64,000 nucleotides of DNA from Motacilla alba alba (Eukaryota; Chordata; Aves; Passeriformes; Motacillidae): assembly GCF_015832195.1 (NCBI RefSeq), contig NC_052026.1:18571013-18635012 (forward strand), read 5' to 3'. Every line of letters starts with the position of its first letter. Within the stretch, counting starts at the first letter, position 1. This document shows positions 1-12,160 of the stretch, piece after piece. The position numbers and the translations under genes are program-made. Under the pieces are notes generated by a model that did not search any database, was not told the DNA's origin, and was given only the letters and a program-made list of their open reading frames with translations.

Positions 1-3000
1 GGAGAAAATAATGACAATTAAAAAAAATATTGGATAAGTGGCCAGAAACACAGCGTAATGTACTTTTTAAAGAGAATGAGCTTGAGTGGTAAATAAAATT
101 GGAGCCCAGAATGGCTGTTTTTTGTGTCAGAGCCAAGTGAGTTCAGCTCTGGAAAACAACCAGGGGACCTTTCCTGCTTGGGAGAGGAAGGACAGGGAGG
201 GTTTGATGAGATCTTCCGTCACACAGGTAAAGAGGGAGAGGCTGGATGCAAGGAGCACCTCCTGCTTTGTGCTGAGATTATTGGTGGCCAGATGGAGCAA
301 AACCTCCAGAAATTTTTAGGAGGATTATGTCTCTCCCCACATCCAAGAAAAAAAAGAGGGTGACCAAGCTCTTGCATTGATGTCTACAGAGAAATCTGAG
401 CCCTGTTCTTCATGAACCAAGCCTGAGCCTCTGTGACAACTCGGATGAAAATTGGAGACCTCACCATCTCCCCCTGGCCCCTTCAGATTTAAACTTTCTT
501 CCCCAAAGGAGGAGCTCTGGATGCTGCTGGAGCAGTGTCATCCCACTTTTCCAGACCCAGCTGCTTTGCTGTGCTCCACACCAGCCGCTGAGGTGCTTTC
601 CTCCCCTTCCTCGATTGCTCAGGGCGCATTTTTGTGGGCTAAATTAATGCATTTTTGGAAGTTGACAGCTCATTTACAGCCTCAGATGGTCAAAACCAAG
701 GAATTTCTCTTGGCCTTGGGTTGCATTTTATGGGCAATCCATGAAATTGTTGCCGTGGGAGAGAGTTTCCCTCCACCACAGACCTGGTTCCCCTTTACTG
801 AGCTCAGTCAGACTACCCCAAAAAATTCTGCAGGACACTCATCCCGTGTGCCCTTAATTAATGACATGCATCTTTAATGAATTAATCACCTATTCCCAGT
901 TCTCCTCTTTCTCTCTCCAAGCCCTGGGGTGATTTTCCAGCAATGACCCAGGGCAGGGTGGTGTGGCAGAGGTGACACCAGCAAAGTGGTGGCAAAGCAG
1001 GGGAGAAAATTTACCTGTCCCATCCCTCAGCCTTCCCCAGCCACTGCTGGGAGTATTTGGGTTGTGGCACCTCCTAAAACACAGAGGAAATATTGATACC
1101 AGAGAGGCACCTGCGGGAGGGATTCTGTGGGCTGGAAATGCTTCCTGGAAATCCAGAGTGTCTTCCCCATTTCCCTGACTCCTCTTCAAAAACAAGAGAT
1201 GCTAAACCCTAGGAAAATTCCTCCCGCTCATAATTTCAGGGGTTTTTTCCCTTCCTGCTCTCCTGGCTTCTTCTGTGCTCCTATTCCTTAAATTCGCCTG
1301 ATTTTTCCAGCTCCAGAGCTGAATTCCTCCCTCTGTCGTTTGGGAGGTGTCTTTCCTTTCTTCAGAGTATTTTTCTCTCTGCTGTACCACAATTTGTGAT
1401 GCCTGAGGTCTTCCTAAAAATCCCTGCTCATCCTGAGACCCTCAGCCATCCTATAAATACAGCAGGGAGTTCCTGTCTAGCTCTACTTTCAATCAGGGTT
1501 TCAATATTTAATAAAAGAGATTTTGTTTTTCCTGAAAGTGGGAGCACTGGGATAGCAAATCCAGGAGATAACTTTGGACTGGGAGGTCAGATATTTTATC
1601 AGACTGAATCTGGTAGACGCTGAACAAAACTCAAATGGTCTTAAGGTTCAGAACCCTTTCAAACTCCTTCTTTCTTTTTTTCCAAGTCACGGCAGAGAAA
1701 AAGAGCCATTTGTTAGAAAAACAGTGTCAGGGAAGGTCCATGTGGCATTTGCCAATGTTACATCATCAAAGCTAAATCTCTGACAGATCTGTAAACAGCA
1801 ACTTTTCACAGAGATGTCGGCAGAGCCTTGAGCTCGTGCCTTTCAGCACAGTGTTCCTGCCTCTGCAGCAAGGGAAAATGCACGGAAAAGGATCAAATCG
1901 CCCCACACTTTCCCTGTTCTTTACATGGTTGGAATTTACATCATAAAACTGAGGTTTTCCTTTAAAATCAGAATAAAATACTCCAGCCTAGGGCAGTGAG
2001 GGAATATACTCCTGCACAGTGAGGGAACGAGTGCTCCTCAATCCCAGATCTTGGTCAGCAGTGTAGGATTTGGCTGGGAAAGGTGATCCCCACTTCCAAA
2101 ACAACGTCCTGGGAATCACCAGGGAGCATCCAGGAGACGAGGGTTGAAAAGCCACCCCTTCCCTCAGTGCTCTCAGGGGCAGAGGTTGCAGTGAGGGGAT
2201 GTGAAAGCGAATTAAAGTCCCTGTTACCTCTCCCAGGATTCTCCAAAACCTCTTCCAACCCTTTACGGACACAGACCCAAAGCAATCCTGCTGGGGAGGG
2301 CAGGGCTTGGCTGGTTCTGCTTATCAAAGGATCAGGTGCATTTTAATTTGAATAAACAAGAGCTTAAGATATTACAAAACCCTTCCAGGAAGCTGAGTGT
2401 GAGCAGCTTACATTTATTTTCTGTTTTTCTTCCCTACCAGTCTGATTTCTCTGTCCATCTTCTGTGTTGTCTCGTTTAAATATGAATTAAAATAAATCCT
2501 TCCACTCCAAGCTTTGAGTCCAGACCTAATATTTAAACACATCTCGTGTGAGCCTGCGCTGCAATTAAAGAGATTTGCTGAAAACACAAATTTCTGTCAT
2601 CTTTTTGCTGCTGTTTTTCCTCTCTGTGGGACACACACTCCACTTGCTCTCAAGAGGAAGTGAGATTTTATTCCTTTTTTTTTTTTTTCCCTTTCAGAGT
2701 AATTTTAAGCTCCCACTGATTTGCAGAGGAACTCAAAGGATGTGCTGATGCCTCCCAGGGCTGTGCCCACCATCCCCAGGATGATTCTCCAGGGGTTGGA
2801 GAGACATCCTGCTGGAGCTGCTGCTGAAGTGACAGGCCCTCCACAACAGCAGATTTTCACTTCATGCATATCTATACCAAAATGGAAACAAAATGTGCTT
2901 TAAAGCAAACAGTGGAATTTTCAGAGTCAGGCTGATTTTCTGGCTTTGGTAAATTCCCAACCAAAGCTTTTCACACTGGAGCAACCAAGGAAAGGTAAAG

Positions 3001-3096
3001 CAGGGAGAAAAGTGAAAAGTGGGAAAGTGGTCATGATTTTAACAGCACCAAGTTTTTCCCAGAAACTTCTATAAAAAACTCTATACATTGGGAAGA
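1..3096. other. Unique noncoding sequence, no gene seen
   Basis: Mixed-composition DNA with no recognisable exon, transposon or RNA gene. It holds short homopolymers (a T run near 2678-2690) and several short frames on both strands that overlap one another and look like no known protein. The frame at 452-877 is the longest here and has no domain. It is probably intronic or intergenic. Confidence 0.6.

Positions 3097-3177
<81 letters not shown>
3097..3177. repeat. (AAT)27 microsatellite
   Basis: A perfect AAT trinucleotide run of 27 units. On the minus strand it creates a poly-leucine frame that is an artefact of the repeat and not a protein. Runs of this length and purity are usually polymorphic in copy number. 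Confidence 0.97.
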
Positions 3178-3787
3178 TTAGGAGCTAAAAAAAGGGAGCA
3201 AAGCTGGTGGCTTCCCTTGGTGGCATAAAAAGCCTGGGCATAAAAACAAACCACAACATCATCTATTAAACACTGCAAAAAATTGAAACTGAGCTACAGA
3301 ACGAAACTTGATGTCAGGATGAGCCACACACTTGAGCATTTGCAGTCATGTTTGCATCTCTCTTTTATTTGCACAAGCCCAAGAAGGGACAGCTTGCCCC
3401 GGTGAGCACTTGCAGAAGAACAGATTTACCCAAACCCAGTTAAATCAACAGCAGGCGAGCGTCATCACAGAGGGCTCTTGGGTTTTTCCCTGTCGTCACA
3501 GGAGGAAGGTGAGGGAGCAGATGTGACCACAAAGTGTGTCATCAGGGTTGTTTGGTTACGGTGGATTTTGGCTGCAGGAATTCAGTGAGGCATCCCAAGG
3601 AAAGAGGGTCCAAACCGTGGGAAGAGCCAAGAGTCCATCCTGCGAGGGGCAGCTGAGGGAGAAAGGAGGCTCAGGGGGGACCTTCTTGGTCTCCACAGCT
3701 GCTGCCAGCAGGGGACAGGTCCCGGGAGCAGGGACAGGAGCAGAGGGAACAGCCTCAGGCTGGGCCAGGGCAGGCTCAGGGTGGACA
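3178..3787. other. Unique noncoding sequence
   Basis: No gene, transposon or RNA recognised. The 3' half (from about 3550) is GC-richer and carries overlapping open frames on both strands, without domain character. It leads into the CR1 fragment that starts near 3788. Confidence 0.5.
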
Positions 3788-3982
3788 GCAGCAGGAATTT
3801 CCCCATGGAAAGGGGGGTCAGGGATTGGCAGTGCCCAGGGAGGGTTGCAGTGCCCATCCCTGGAGGTGTCCAAGGAGGTGGCACTCAGTGCTGTGGGCTG
3901 GTGATGAGGTGGGGATGGGGCACAGGCTGGACCTGGCAGTCTTGGAAGGCTTTTCCAATTTCAGTGCTCCTGGGGTTCTAAG
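3788..3982 (+). mobile_element. CR1 LINE 3' fragment
   Basis: A 5'-truncated copy of the CR1 3' region in plus orientation. It shows the order typical of avian CR1: a degenerate 'gaatttcc...gagggtggtcaggcattgg' block, 'cccatccctggaggtgtcc', 'ggcactcagtgctgtggg', 'ggtgatgaggtggg', then 'cacaggctggacctgg...cttggaaggcttttccaa'. Many point differences from the family pattern indicate an old insertion. The terminal octamer repeats have decayed. Confidence 0.85.
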
Positions 3983-6075
3983 AACTAAAGGCAAAACTGG
4001 GAAGTTGGCTTGTTGGCCTAAGGAAATGTCCCCTCTGGCCACCAACAGGAACCCAGCAGGCTGACTGGGACAGGGATGATAAAAGAAACATTTTCCCTGG
4101 ATGAAACAGAATCTGCTTTTCCCAGGTTTGGATAATAATGTGGATAACACTTTGGACTCTCCTTGAGGCTCCCACAAGAGGCGCTCACCAGGCTTCCCTA
4201 ACATTTATCCTCCGGTCACACAGGAGGGTCCCATCCCGTGTCTGTCCCACATCTTGGAGAAGGAGAAACTGCTGCAGGCAGCTCAAGACTCTGGACAATG
4301 ATCCAAGCAGGACTAAGTTCCCTCAGAACTGTATTCAAGTCCAAGGAAGCATCAGGAATTACCAAAACCATTCAGAACTCAGTTGATGTGACAGTGCTGG
4401 TGATTCAGGCCACAGAGAGTCCCCGTGCTGGGCACGTGGTGGGGTGTGACCTGGACACCTGATGTGTTGTTTTTGAAGACACCTTGGTGGCTTTTTGACA
4501 TCTGAAGAATGTGAAGATCCTCACTGGGAAGGATCCAAAACACCCCTTTGGTTTCAAATCTTGTGTGACCACAATGAGCTGCTTCCTCATTCTGCTCAGG
4601 AGGCAGAAATTTTCCTTGGAAACCCCTGTCCCTACAAATGCCAAGGAAGCCAAGAGAAAATCAACTGCAATAATAAAAATAAATTAGCAATTATGCAAAC
4701 ATGCAGGGGGGTGGCCACCTGTGACGCCTACAGAGGGTGCTGGGGGTGATGTCCTGACCCAGGGCTGGGATCTACAGGAATCATTTCCCCTTGGTGTCAC
4801 GACGCCCCCTTCTTACTCATCCCTCTGACGCCCCAACGCATCCCAGATTTTCCAGCGTGGCTTCACATGAACTGTGTGCTGGACACAGGGATAGCCAGCA
4901 CATCCATGACCCCAAACATCATCTCCACGTGCTGCTCCACTGCAGGGTTTGGGGAGCATGACTCAGGCCCTGAGCCTGCCAGCTTGTGAGGATGAGCAGA
5001 CCCACCATATCTGGAGGTCAGCACATGCGGAATCCGCTCGGCTGGTGGCCACAGCCTGGTTCCACATTCTGGGAGCAGCTGCTCGGAGCCATCCAGGCAC
5101 TTCCCAGCCCGAAGCAAACCCATCTTCATCCCCAGCACCTCCCAAGCTCTGCAGACCTCCCTCCCCAGCAGCATCTTTGCTCCATGAATTATCCTGGGCT
5201 CCCTCTTTGCCTTCGACTCCGGCCAGCCAAGCTCCAGGGCGTGCTAAATTCAGCCCCACATTTATTATCCTAAAAAATGTGGGAAATAGGAAGGGTTGTA
5301 ATTTCCCAAATTACTTTTCTTCTCGCTAACAGAAGCTGGCAGCAAATATATTTCAAATGTAAATATTTAAATACTTACTTGCAAGCACAATTACCTTTTT
5401 TTTTGTCCGTGACTTGTTTCATTCAGAAGCTAAAAATACTTCCTCAGGAAGCAAACGTCTACGCTGGATTTTGGGGAGAAATTTTTAATCCCTGGCTTAA
5501 TAATTTTACCAAGAGTTAATGACTCCAAGGGTTAATAGTTCTAACAGTGTTTTCCCTGCTTTTTGGAAATCAGAAAACACGTGGATATGAAATAAAACAC
5601 GTTGCAAAAATGTTGCGGTGTCCAGAAAGGACAACACTTGTTTACAACACCCAGATTAACGTCGTGAGGTTCATTTAGCCTTCAGCTTTTCCTTGGCTCC
5701 CTCTGAGCGTGGAATCATTCCCCCAAATGCCTGAGAAATGAGCAGGCTTCAACATTTTTATTTATTTGGATGAGCACAAAGCGAGGGTAAAAATGTTCCT
5801 GCCTGCTCTCGAGGCGGAGAAATCGCTGTCGCTCCTTTCCCCCCGCGCCGGCCGTAAACCGTACAGAAATGCAAAGCAATAAAAATTTTATGAGGGGTTG
5901 TTTTTATAATGTTTACCAACCTCCTGCCTCTCTGACGCTTTCCAGAAGATAGGATTTTAATAGGGCTTCTTTCAGTCCATAAGGGAAAATCCCAATTTTA
6001 GGGGGTTTGCAGCACAGTGGTTTTTCAGCTCCCCAAATTTCTTCCTCTGTCCCTTTGGCTTCACTGTGAGCTTTT
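3983..6075. other. Unique noncoding sequence with a CpG patch near 5.85 kb
   Basis: No gene recognised. From about 5230 the sequence turns AT-rich. A compact CpG-containing block at about 5805-5870 (CGAGGCGGAG, GCGCCGGCCG) lies inside that AT-rich context and is followed by AATAAAAATTTTATGAGG-like DNA, a composition often seen in conserved noncoding elements. The regulatory reading is inference. Confidence 0.45.
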
Positions 6076-6078
6076 GGT

Positions 6079-6515
6079 CATGGAAATTTCAAATATAACA
6101 TAGATAAGGAAATAACATGTAGGTGTAAAATACAAGGGAGATGTGAAATATAATGTAAAATATAATGTAGATGTAAAATATCGCATAGATGTGAAATATA
6201 GTGTAGATATGAATGACAACGTAGATACAAAATACTATTTAGGTGTAAAATGCAGATGTGAAATATAATGTAAATAGAAAATACGATGTAGATAGAAAAT
6301 ACAATGTAGATGTCAAATATCGTGTAGATAAAAAATACAATGTGGATGTAAATAAAATGTAGATAGAAGATACAATGTGGATGTAAATAAAATGTAGATA
6401 GAAGATACAATGTGGATGTAAACTACGATTAAGATGTAAAAATAGTGTAGATGTAAAATGTCATGCAGAGGTATAATACAACATAGATGTTAAATATCGT
6501 GTAGGTGTAAAAGAT
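6079..6515. repeat. AT-rich 18-19-bp minisatellite
   Basis: A diverged tandem array with a unit of roughly 18-19 bp, pattern GATGTAAAATATAATGTA and variants. A higher-order duplication of about 35 bp occurs at roughly 6359-6428, where the block GTAGATAGAAGATACAATGT recurs. The minus-strand frame rich in Tyr/Leu/His/Ile is a by-product of the repeat. The array seems old at its edges and more homogeneous between about 6290 and 6425. Confidence 0.9.
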
Positions 6516-8959
6516 CTTTACATTTCATCAACAATTGGGAAGTTTTGATTGGGGAAATAAATGCTTGGAATGCATTTCTAAGAAAGTAAATAAATAATTA
6601 AAATTACTTATTCTGCTGCTGATTTGAACAAATCACAAAGCCCCCCGCGCTTGACTCTGAAAATTTCTTTGAGCAGCGATTTTTTTTTTTAAATCCCATT
6701 ATCGTGAATGACCTCCCGGATTTCTCCAAACGTACCAAATCCATCTTTTGCTGTCTCGACAGGGGCAGAGGATCTCTCCTTTTCATACAAGAGCTGTTTA
6801 TTAGCCCGAGGTTGATCCCTGATTTATCCATGTGGATTTCCAAAGCTCCGTGGGCTGGGTGCACGGCGAGCCCTGTGCCTGTCGTATGTTCCCACTGACG
6901 TGTTTACAAGAGTTTTGATTTACACCTTCCAGGTGTTTCTCTTGGAAAATATCCCTGCCTTTGGTTTACACATTTTTCCAATATGTTTGTGGTCAGCAGC
7001 AAACTCCCCCATTTGTTACAGGGGATGTGCCAGGAGTAAGGGGGTGCAATTTTTATCTGGAACTCGCTGACAAAATCTGGAATTTAAAAAGAACCAGGTA
7101 ATTTATTGACAGAATTAATAAAATTCCCAAAATCTGTATTTTACATTAAAGTTTTTTTGCTCAGAGACTGGGTGTCAGTCTTGTGCTTGTGGTGCACTTT
7201 TCTTGATGCAAAGCAGCCAATATTTAACCTAAAATGAGGGTTAAACGTCTTTTGTAGTTTTGGTTTTCACCTTTCTCTTGAAGAACCCAAATTATCATAA
7301 CACAAAAAAATGAATGCTATTTATGCCACCAGGAAATATTTTATATTTGTATATTTTATATCTTTATATTTTATTTTTATAACGTCCAACCGTATTTTCA
7401 GTGCAAAGCTTTTCATAGAAACAAGGATGGGCATATTCTGAAGTTGCCAAAATGTTAAAAATAAAACCAATTTCTTTCAAGTTATTTTTAATTATGTGTA
7501 AGTTTAGCATCAATTTTTAACGCTGGATTAGCGCTGCCTTTTCATTCCAGGTCAGAAGCCAGGTTATGTTTTTGAAAGGCTTAGAAAGAAAAACTGTCAT
7601 TTATTAGGGGGCACAAAGTAACCCAGAAAATTGTTTTTTTAATTCGGAAGGAAAAATATTTTCTGGCGCTCAGTTTCCCTTTGCAGGAATTGCAAAACCT
7701 TCTCCTTTAGCACTCGGATCTACACGGGTTTTCCACATTCCAGTAAAATGTTATTAAAATTATAAATACATAGTCCAGCAATATTCTCAAAACAAGCGAT
7801 TTTAATAAAATATTTTAATGATCCTTCAGCCTTTTTTACAGATAAATCTGCACTGGAGTACACAGGATTTATCTGCAAGAGAAGATAATTAATGGAAAGA
7901 ATTTAGCTGTTAATTTTATTATTTTTTAATGAAGCACTTCACTAATTGAATTTTATCCTCATGCCCGTTGAACATCATGAGCTGGGTTTGGGCTCTTTAA
8001 AGGACACAAAAATCTGGTGCATATTTGAGATGAGGAATGGGAATAACAAGCACAACAGAAATTGGAGTAACACCCATGTGAGAAATGGGAATAACTGCTG
8101 GGAAAAACCACATCGTGCCAAACCCCTGCAGAAATCCTGGGCAAGGCAGAGTCCTCCCTTCCCAGAGCCTCAGGAATCACCTGCAGTGCCCAGAGAGGGA
8201 TTCCTAGGGAATAATAGTGGGATATTACCAGGCTTTCCTATGGAGTTAAATGAAGGAAAGAAAAGCAGCGATTATTTCAATTCAGAGCGTGCGGCGCTGA
8301 CAGCGGAAAGGGAATCTGGAAACGCTGGTTGTTTTATCTAAGGAAACCTGGAAATGCAGATTTATTCCGAGGCACTGGGAAGTGAAAAGTTCCATTTTCC
8401 ATGCTCACCCAACCCCAAACTCGTCGTACAACCCTTCCCTCAAACGCCCTCCTTGGCGAGCTCATCCCAACCAGCTCGTGAGTCGCCGTGGGGCGAACAC
8501 TGGGCTGCTCTTCCCGAGGCAGTTTTCCTTGGAATTGGGAAGCAAATCCCGTGAGTGAGGGATTGCACGACGTAAAAATAAGAATATGAAGCAATCCCTC
8601 AGCTCTAAAGCCAGAAAAGATTGGACGGTTGTCAATGCATGGTAAATTGGGAGGCAGATTAGCAGCTTTACTTTTGAACCTCCAAACATCTGAAACCCGT
8701 TTCCTGTTTAAAAGAAAAAAAAAAAAGGAGAAGAAGAAGGAAAAAAATCAAATCTAGGTGGATGACCTCAGGCAGGATTCTCTTTTTTTATTAACAAACG
8801 CAAATTGTACATCATCGTGGCAAAAAAATTAAGGAAAAAAAAAAAGGAGAAGGAAAAAAAAGAGGGCCGCTCTTGGTGGTCTTGATCCCTTCTGTATATG
8901 AGAGAAAGGGGATGAAAAAAACAGAAAAAATAAACTTTACCTTCTCACTTTCAGGGTGG
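6516..8959. other. AT-rich, transposon-free noncoding block
   Basis: No gene, CR1 or other interspersed repeat is recognised. It contains long AT-rich segments (around 7080-7960) and short A or T runs near 6681, 8711 and 8829. The low density of mobile-element debris compared with the 25-61 kb part of the window is notable and may reflect constraint, but that is inference. Confidence 0.5.
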
Positions 8960-9145
8960 GCAATGCCATTCCAGCGGCGGGGCGCTCGGCTCTGGGAAGT
9001 GTTAGCGCTGTCACCGCAGCCCCGGTCCCACCGGCTGCGCTTCCCCGCTCGCTCCCAGGGAAAACATTCCCTGAATTCCTCCTCCTTTCTCCCCATCTTC
9101 GCCCGGATCAGGATCCGAGCGCTGCAGGTTCACGGCGCTACTGTC
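8960..9145. promoter_or_regulatory. Small CpG-dense islet
   Basis: A GC-rich patch of under 200 bp in an AT-rich neighbourhood, with clustered CpGs (GCGGCGGGGCGCTCGG, ACCGCAGCCCCGG, CACCGGCTGCG, GATCCGAGCGCTGC). It is preceded by a pyrimidine-rich stretch ending in CAG (about 8939-8954) that resembles a splice acceptor, but no matching donor or homologous protein was found. A small promoter, an enhancer or an unmethylated islet are all possible. Confidence 0.35.
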
Positions 9146-12100
9146 AAATTGCAGGGGACAGGGCTAATCTAAAGCAGCAGCAACTCAGCAGCGAGGAAAA
9201 ACATTGACAAATTTGCTGTTTCCAATCCTTTCTACTCTTTCCAGTCTGTTGTGTTTTGGTTTCTATTTTTTTTTTTTTTTTTTTGTCCCAAAGCTATAAA
9301 TACACAGCAGCAGCTGTAACTTGTTGCTGAAATGTGCTTTATAGATCTGTTCTGGCACAATGCTTGTTTTACCGGGTTAAAATTTTTGATATCGGGAGTT
9401 CTGATTTTTATGTCTTTAATGGTCCCGCTGGCTTTGGGCTGCTTGTTGCTGTGCCCTGGTGAGGTTGGAAGCTCTAAAAGCTCATAAAAAAAGGTAACAC
9501 ACACTCAAAGATCCATTTAGTTATTAAATAGTGAAAAAAAAGCTGTTATCTTTTTAAAGAGGTGCATATTTCATGCTTATTCACTGATTTAATGTAAGGT
9601 CTTTGGCAAACCACAGAATCATTAAATTTGCCTTTTTTTCCCTGTCTTTGGGACACTGATTTCTCACTGGACATCTGTCATAAGGTTTGAGGGTTTTGCA
9701 TGGAAGAAAATTCTCTTTGACCTCAAAAAGAGGGAGCACAGGTTGGATACGATCTAATAATCAGCATGGAAAAAATTCAAGGTTTTTTTTCTGGCCAGTC
9801 AATCCCATGCCCAACCAATAATTTTTAGAAATTGCAGGTCTGAGAGCTGCACAGGTGTCAGCTCATAATTTAATATATCATTAAAATCTATAAACCATGT
9901 GAGCCAACTCTTACCCACCCACTGACGTCCTCGAGCTGCGAATCAGACACAAAATTTATAGCAACGCATTTATAATTCCGCATTATTATAAATAATTTGC
10001 CCTTTATTGCAAATAAATCTCCCTTCCTCACCCCAAAAGCTGTTCCTAGGACACAGCCTGGAGAGGGACATTCCAGAGTGCCCTGACACCCATTCCCAAC
10101 AATCCCAGCAGTTATTTTTCTAATGAGCGATGACTCCAACATTAAGAAAATCAATTAATCTTCTGTGGGCTCTTTCAAATGAATCCTCATATTATCTGGC
10201 TATGCCCTCAGCCAGGATAGTTTAGAAAATACCAGCTCCTATCTTATCTTGTCACTTCTTGCTCTGATGGGGGGGAAAAATAATGGCTGCAAGAGCCACA
10301 GGGGAGGATAATTAGTAAAATCAAGTGACTCGCTGTTTGTTTGCCTGGCAAAATGAACTTTTACCCCTCCACAGCCACTCCTCCCCCCAGTTTTCACCAT
10401 CTTATCATCCAGCATTTGACATGACAGGTTAATGAGGAGACCCCCAAAATTGGGCTTCTGCAGCTAATTGTGCCCGTGGTGGCTCTGGGCTGGGAGGGCT
10501 CCATGATCCCCAGGAAATTCAAGCTCTCGGGGGGATGAAAAGGCTGAAAACTTATAGAAACACTCACATAGAGACATTGAATTTCTGAATTTGTTATTGC
10601 TTTGAATTCTGGGGGAATAAATCTGCAGATTTTACAAGATCCTGACCTGAAGAGCAGTTTTGATTTCCTCTCTTTTCATGCACTTCAGAATTATTTTTAA
10701 GGTGACTGAAGCATCCCCCTAGTCTCCTCCATGGTGCACTCCTTCAGAAAATGTAATTTTTAGACGAAAATACAAAAATTTGGACAAATGAAGACAAACT
10801 CTTGCTGTGGGTGTGAAAGAGAAGCACATGGTGGACTCTCCCTGATAATTATGGAATGGTGGTGTGAAGAGGTGTCCCTGTGCTTGACATCACCCTCTGC
10901 TTCCTCCCAGCTTCTCCCAGAGCTTGGGATCTCTGCTATTAATTGACATTTCCAGGGAGGGTGTTTTCAGGCCATTAATTTTTTCTAGTGATTAGTAGGG
11001 ATGATGCAAAATTTGGGGCTGGTTTTTTGCTGCTGGTTTTTGCTGGGTTTTGGGAGTTTTTTGCTGGTTGGAGTCAAAAGTGAAATGTCATTGATGAATG
11101 AGATATGGCCCAACCCTTCTGCTCTCAGCAGGGAATTCCTCCCTCACTGACACGATATTTTGTTCCCATCATATTTATTCCTTCTCTTCTCCCTCTCTGC
11201 CCCCCATGCCAGCATCTCTGCATGCTGAGACCACCACAAAATGGGATCTTCCCACTGAAATTTCGTGCCAGCAGGAAAATCAGCTCCTGTCCCACACAGG
11301 GAAACGCTGGAGCCCTCAAATGACTCAGGAACATGGAGGTGAGTGAGGAAAAATCACTTTTTCCAGCTGCCTTTTCTCCATGGAAAAGCTGATACCAATA
11401 AATGGTCAATTTTTGGTAATATCCTATTCAGAAAAGCTGCTGCTTAGATTTTTCTCCAGAAATCTCCACTTTTGCACTGTGTGAGGTTATTCCCCGCTGT
11501 CCACCCCAAGCCCATGGCCAGTACACAGGGCCAAACTCTCAGAACAAACCCCTCAGCCCATTTCTGCATCAAATTTCATTCCCAGTCCCTGGATTTATTG
11601 ACATCATAATGGGCAGCCCACACAAACTGCAGCCACGGGGCCAATTAACGGCACAGACAACTCCAGACATTTGAGAAGTTGCTAAACTCGGTCCTGAAAA
11701 CGATCTCGGCTTTCTCCCTGTAAAAGGATCTCGCTCTGTCATCGTACATTAAACTGGAAAGCTTCACGTTGGAGAGCAGCACAGACTCATGTCCCGATAA
11801 GGCTTCACATCATATTTCAACAGATCCTGTCTCCTGTGGCTTCAGTTCTTATCGGCCATGGGAATCTGAGGGGGGGTTTGCTGAGGGAAAAGTTTCTGTG
11901 GATGCTGTAAGGAATTTATTTGCACGTTTTATTTATGTTTTCTGCCAATAATTGATGTCAGGTTTCCAAGCCAGTGCTGCTGAGTAGACGCTTCCCAAGG
12001 AGGGAATGGAATGGGACCTCAGAGCTCACCTCAAACACCAGCTCTGAGATTACATGGATTTAAAAGCAATGTTAGAGTCTTGTTCCCAAACAAGATCCAA
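9146..12100. other. Unique noncoding block with enhancer-like motif clusters
   Basis: No coding gene or RNA recognised. A T run lies at about 9268-9284. The stretch about 10150-10460 holds repeated GATA-type sites (TTATCT near 10244, CTTATC at 10401-10406), TGACAGG-like TALE sites near 10422 and TAAT motifs without any transposon. A short repetitive TTTTTGCTGG-type stretch occurs at about 11020-11070. Regulatory function is a hypothesis from motif density only. Confidence 0.4.
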
Positions 12101-12160
12101 GTGTTGGACTCAGCAATCTCGGAGGTCATTTCCAACCATAGCAATTCCATAACTCCATGG
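12101..12160 (+). mobile_element. CR1 3'-tail remnant
   Basis: A stub of about 60 bp matching the end of avian CR1: TGTTGGACTCAGCAATCTCG, GAGGTCATTTCCAACCATAG, then degenerate 'aattccataactccatgg'. The rest of the element is absent or too diverged to see. It is almost the only mobile-element trace in the 4-21.5 kb interval. Confidence 0.7.
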
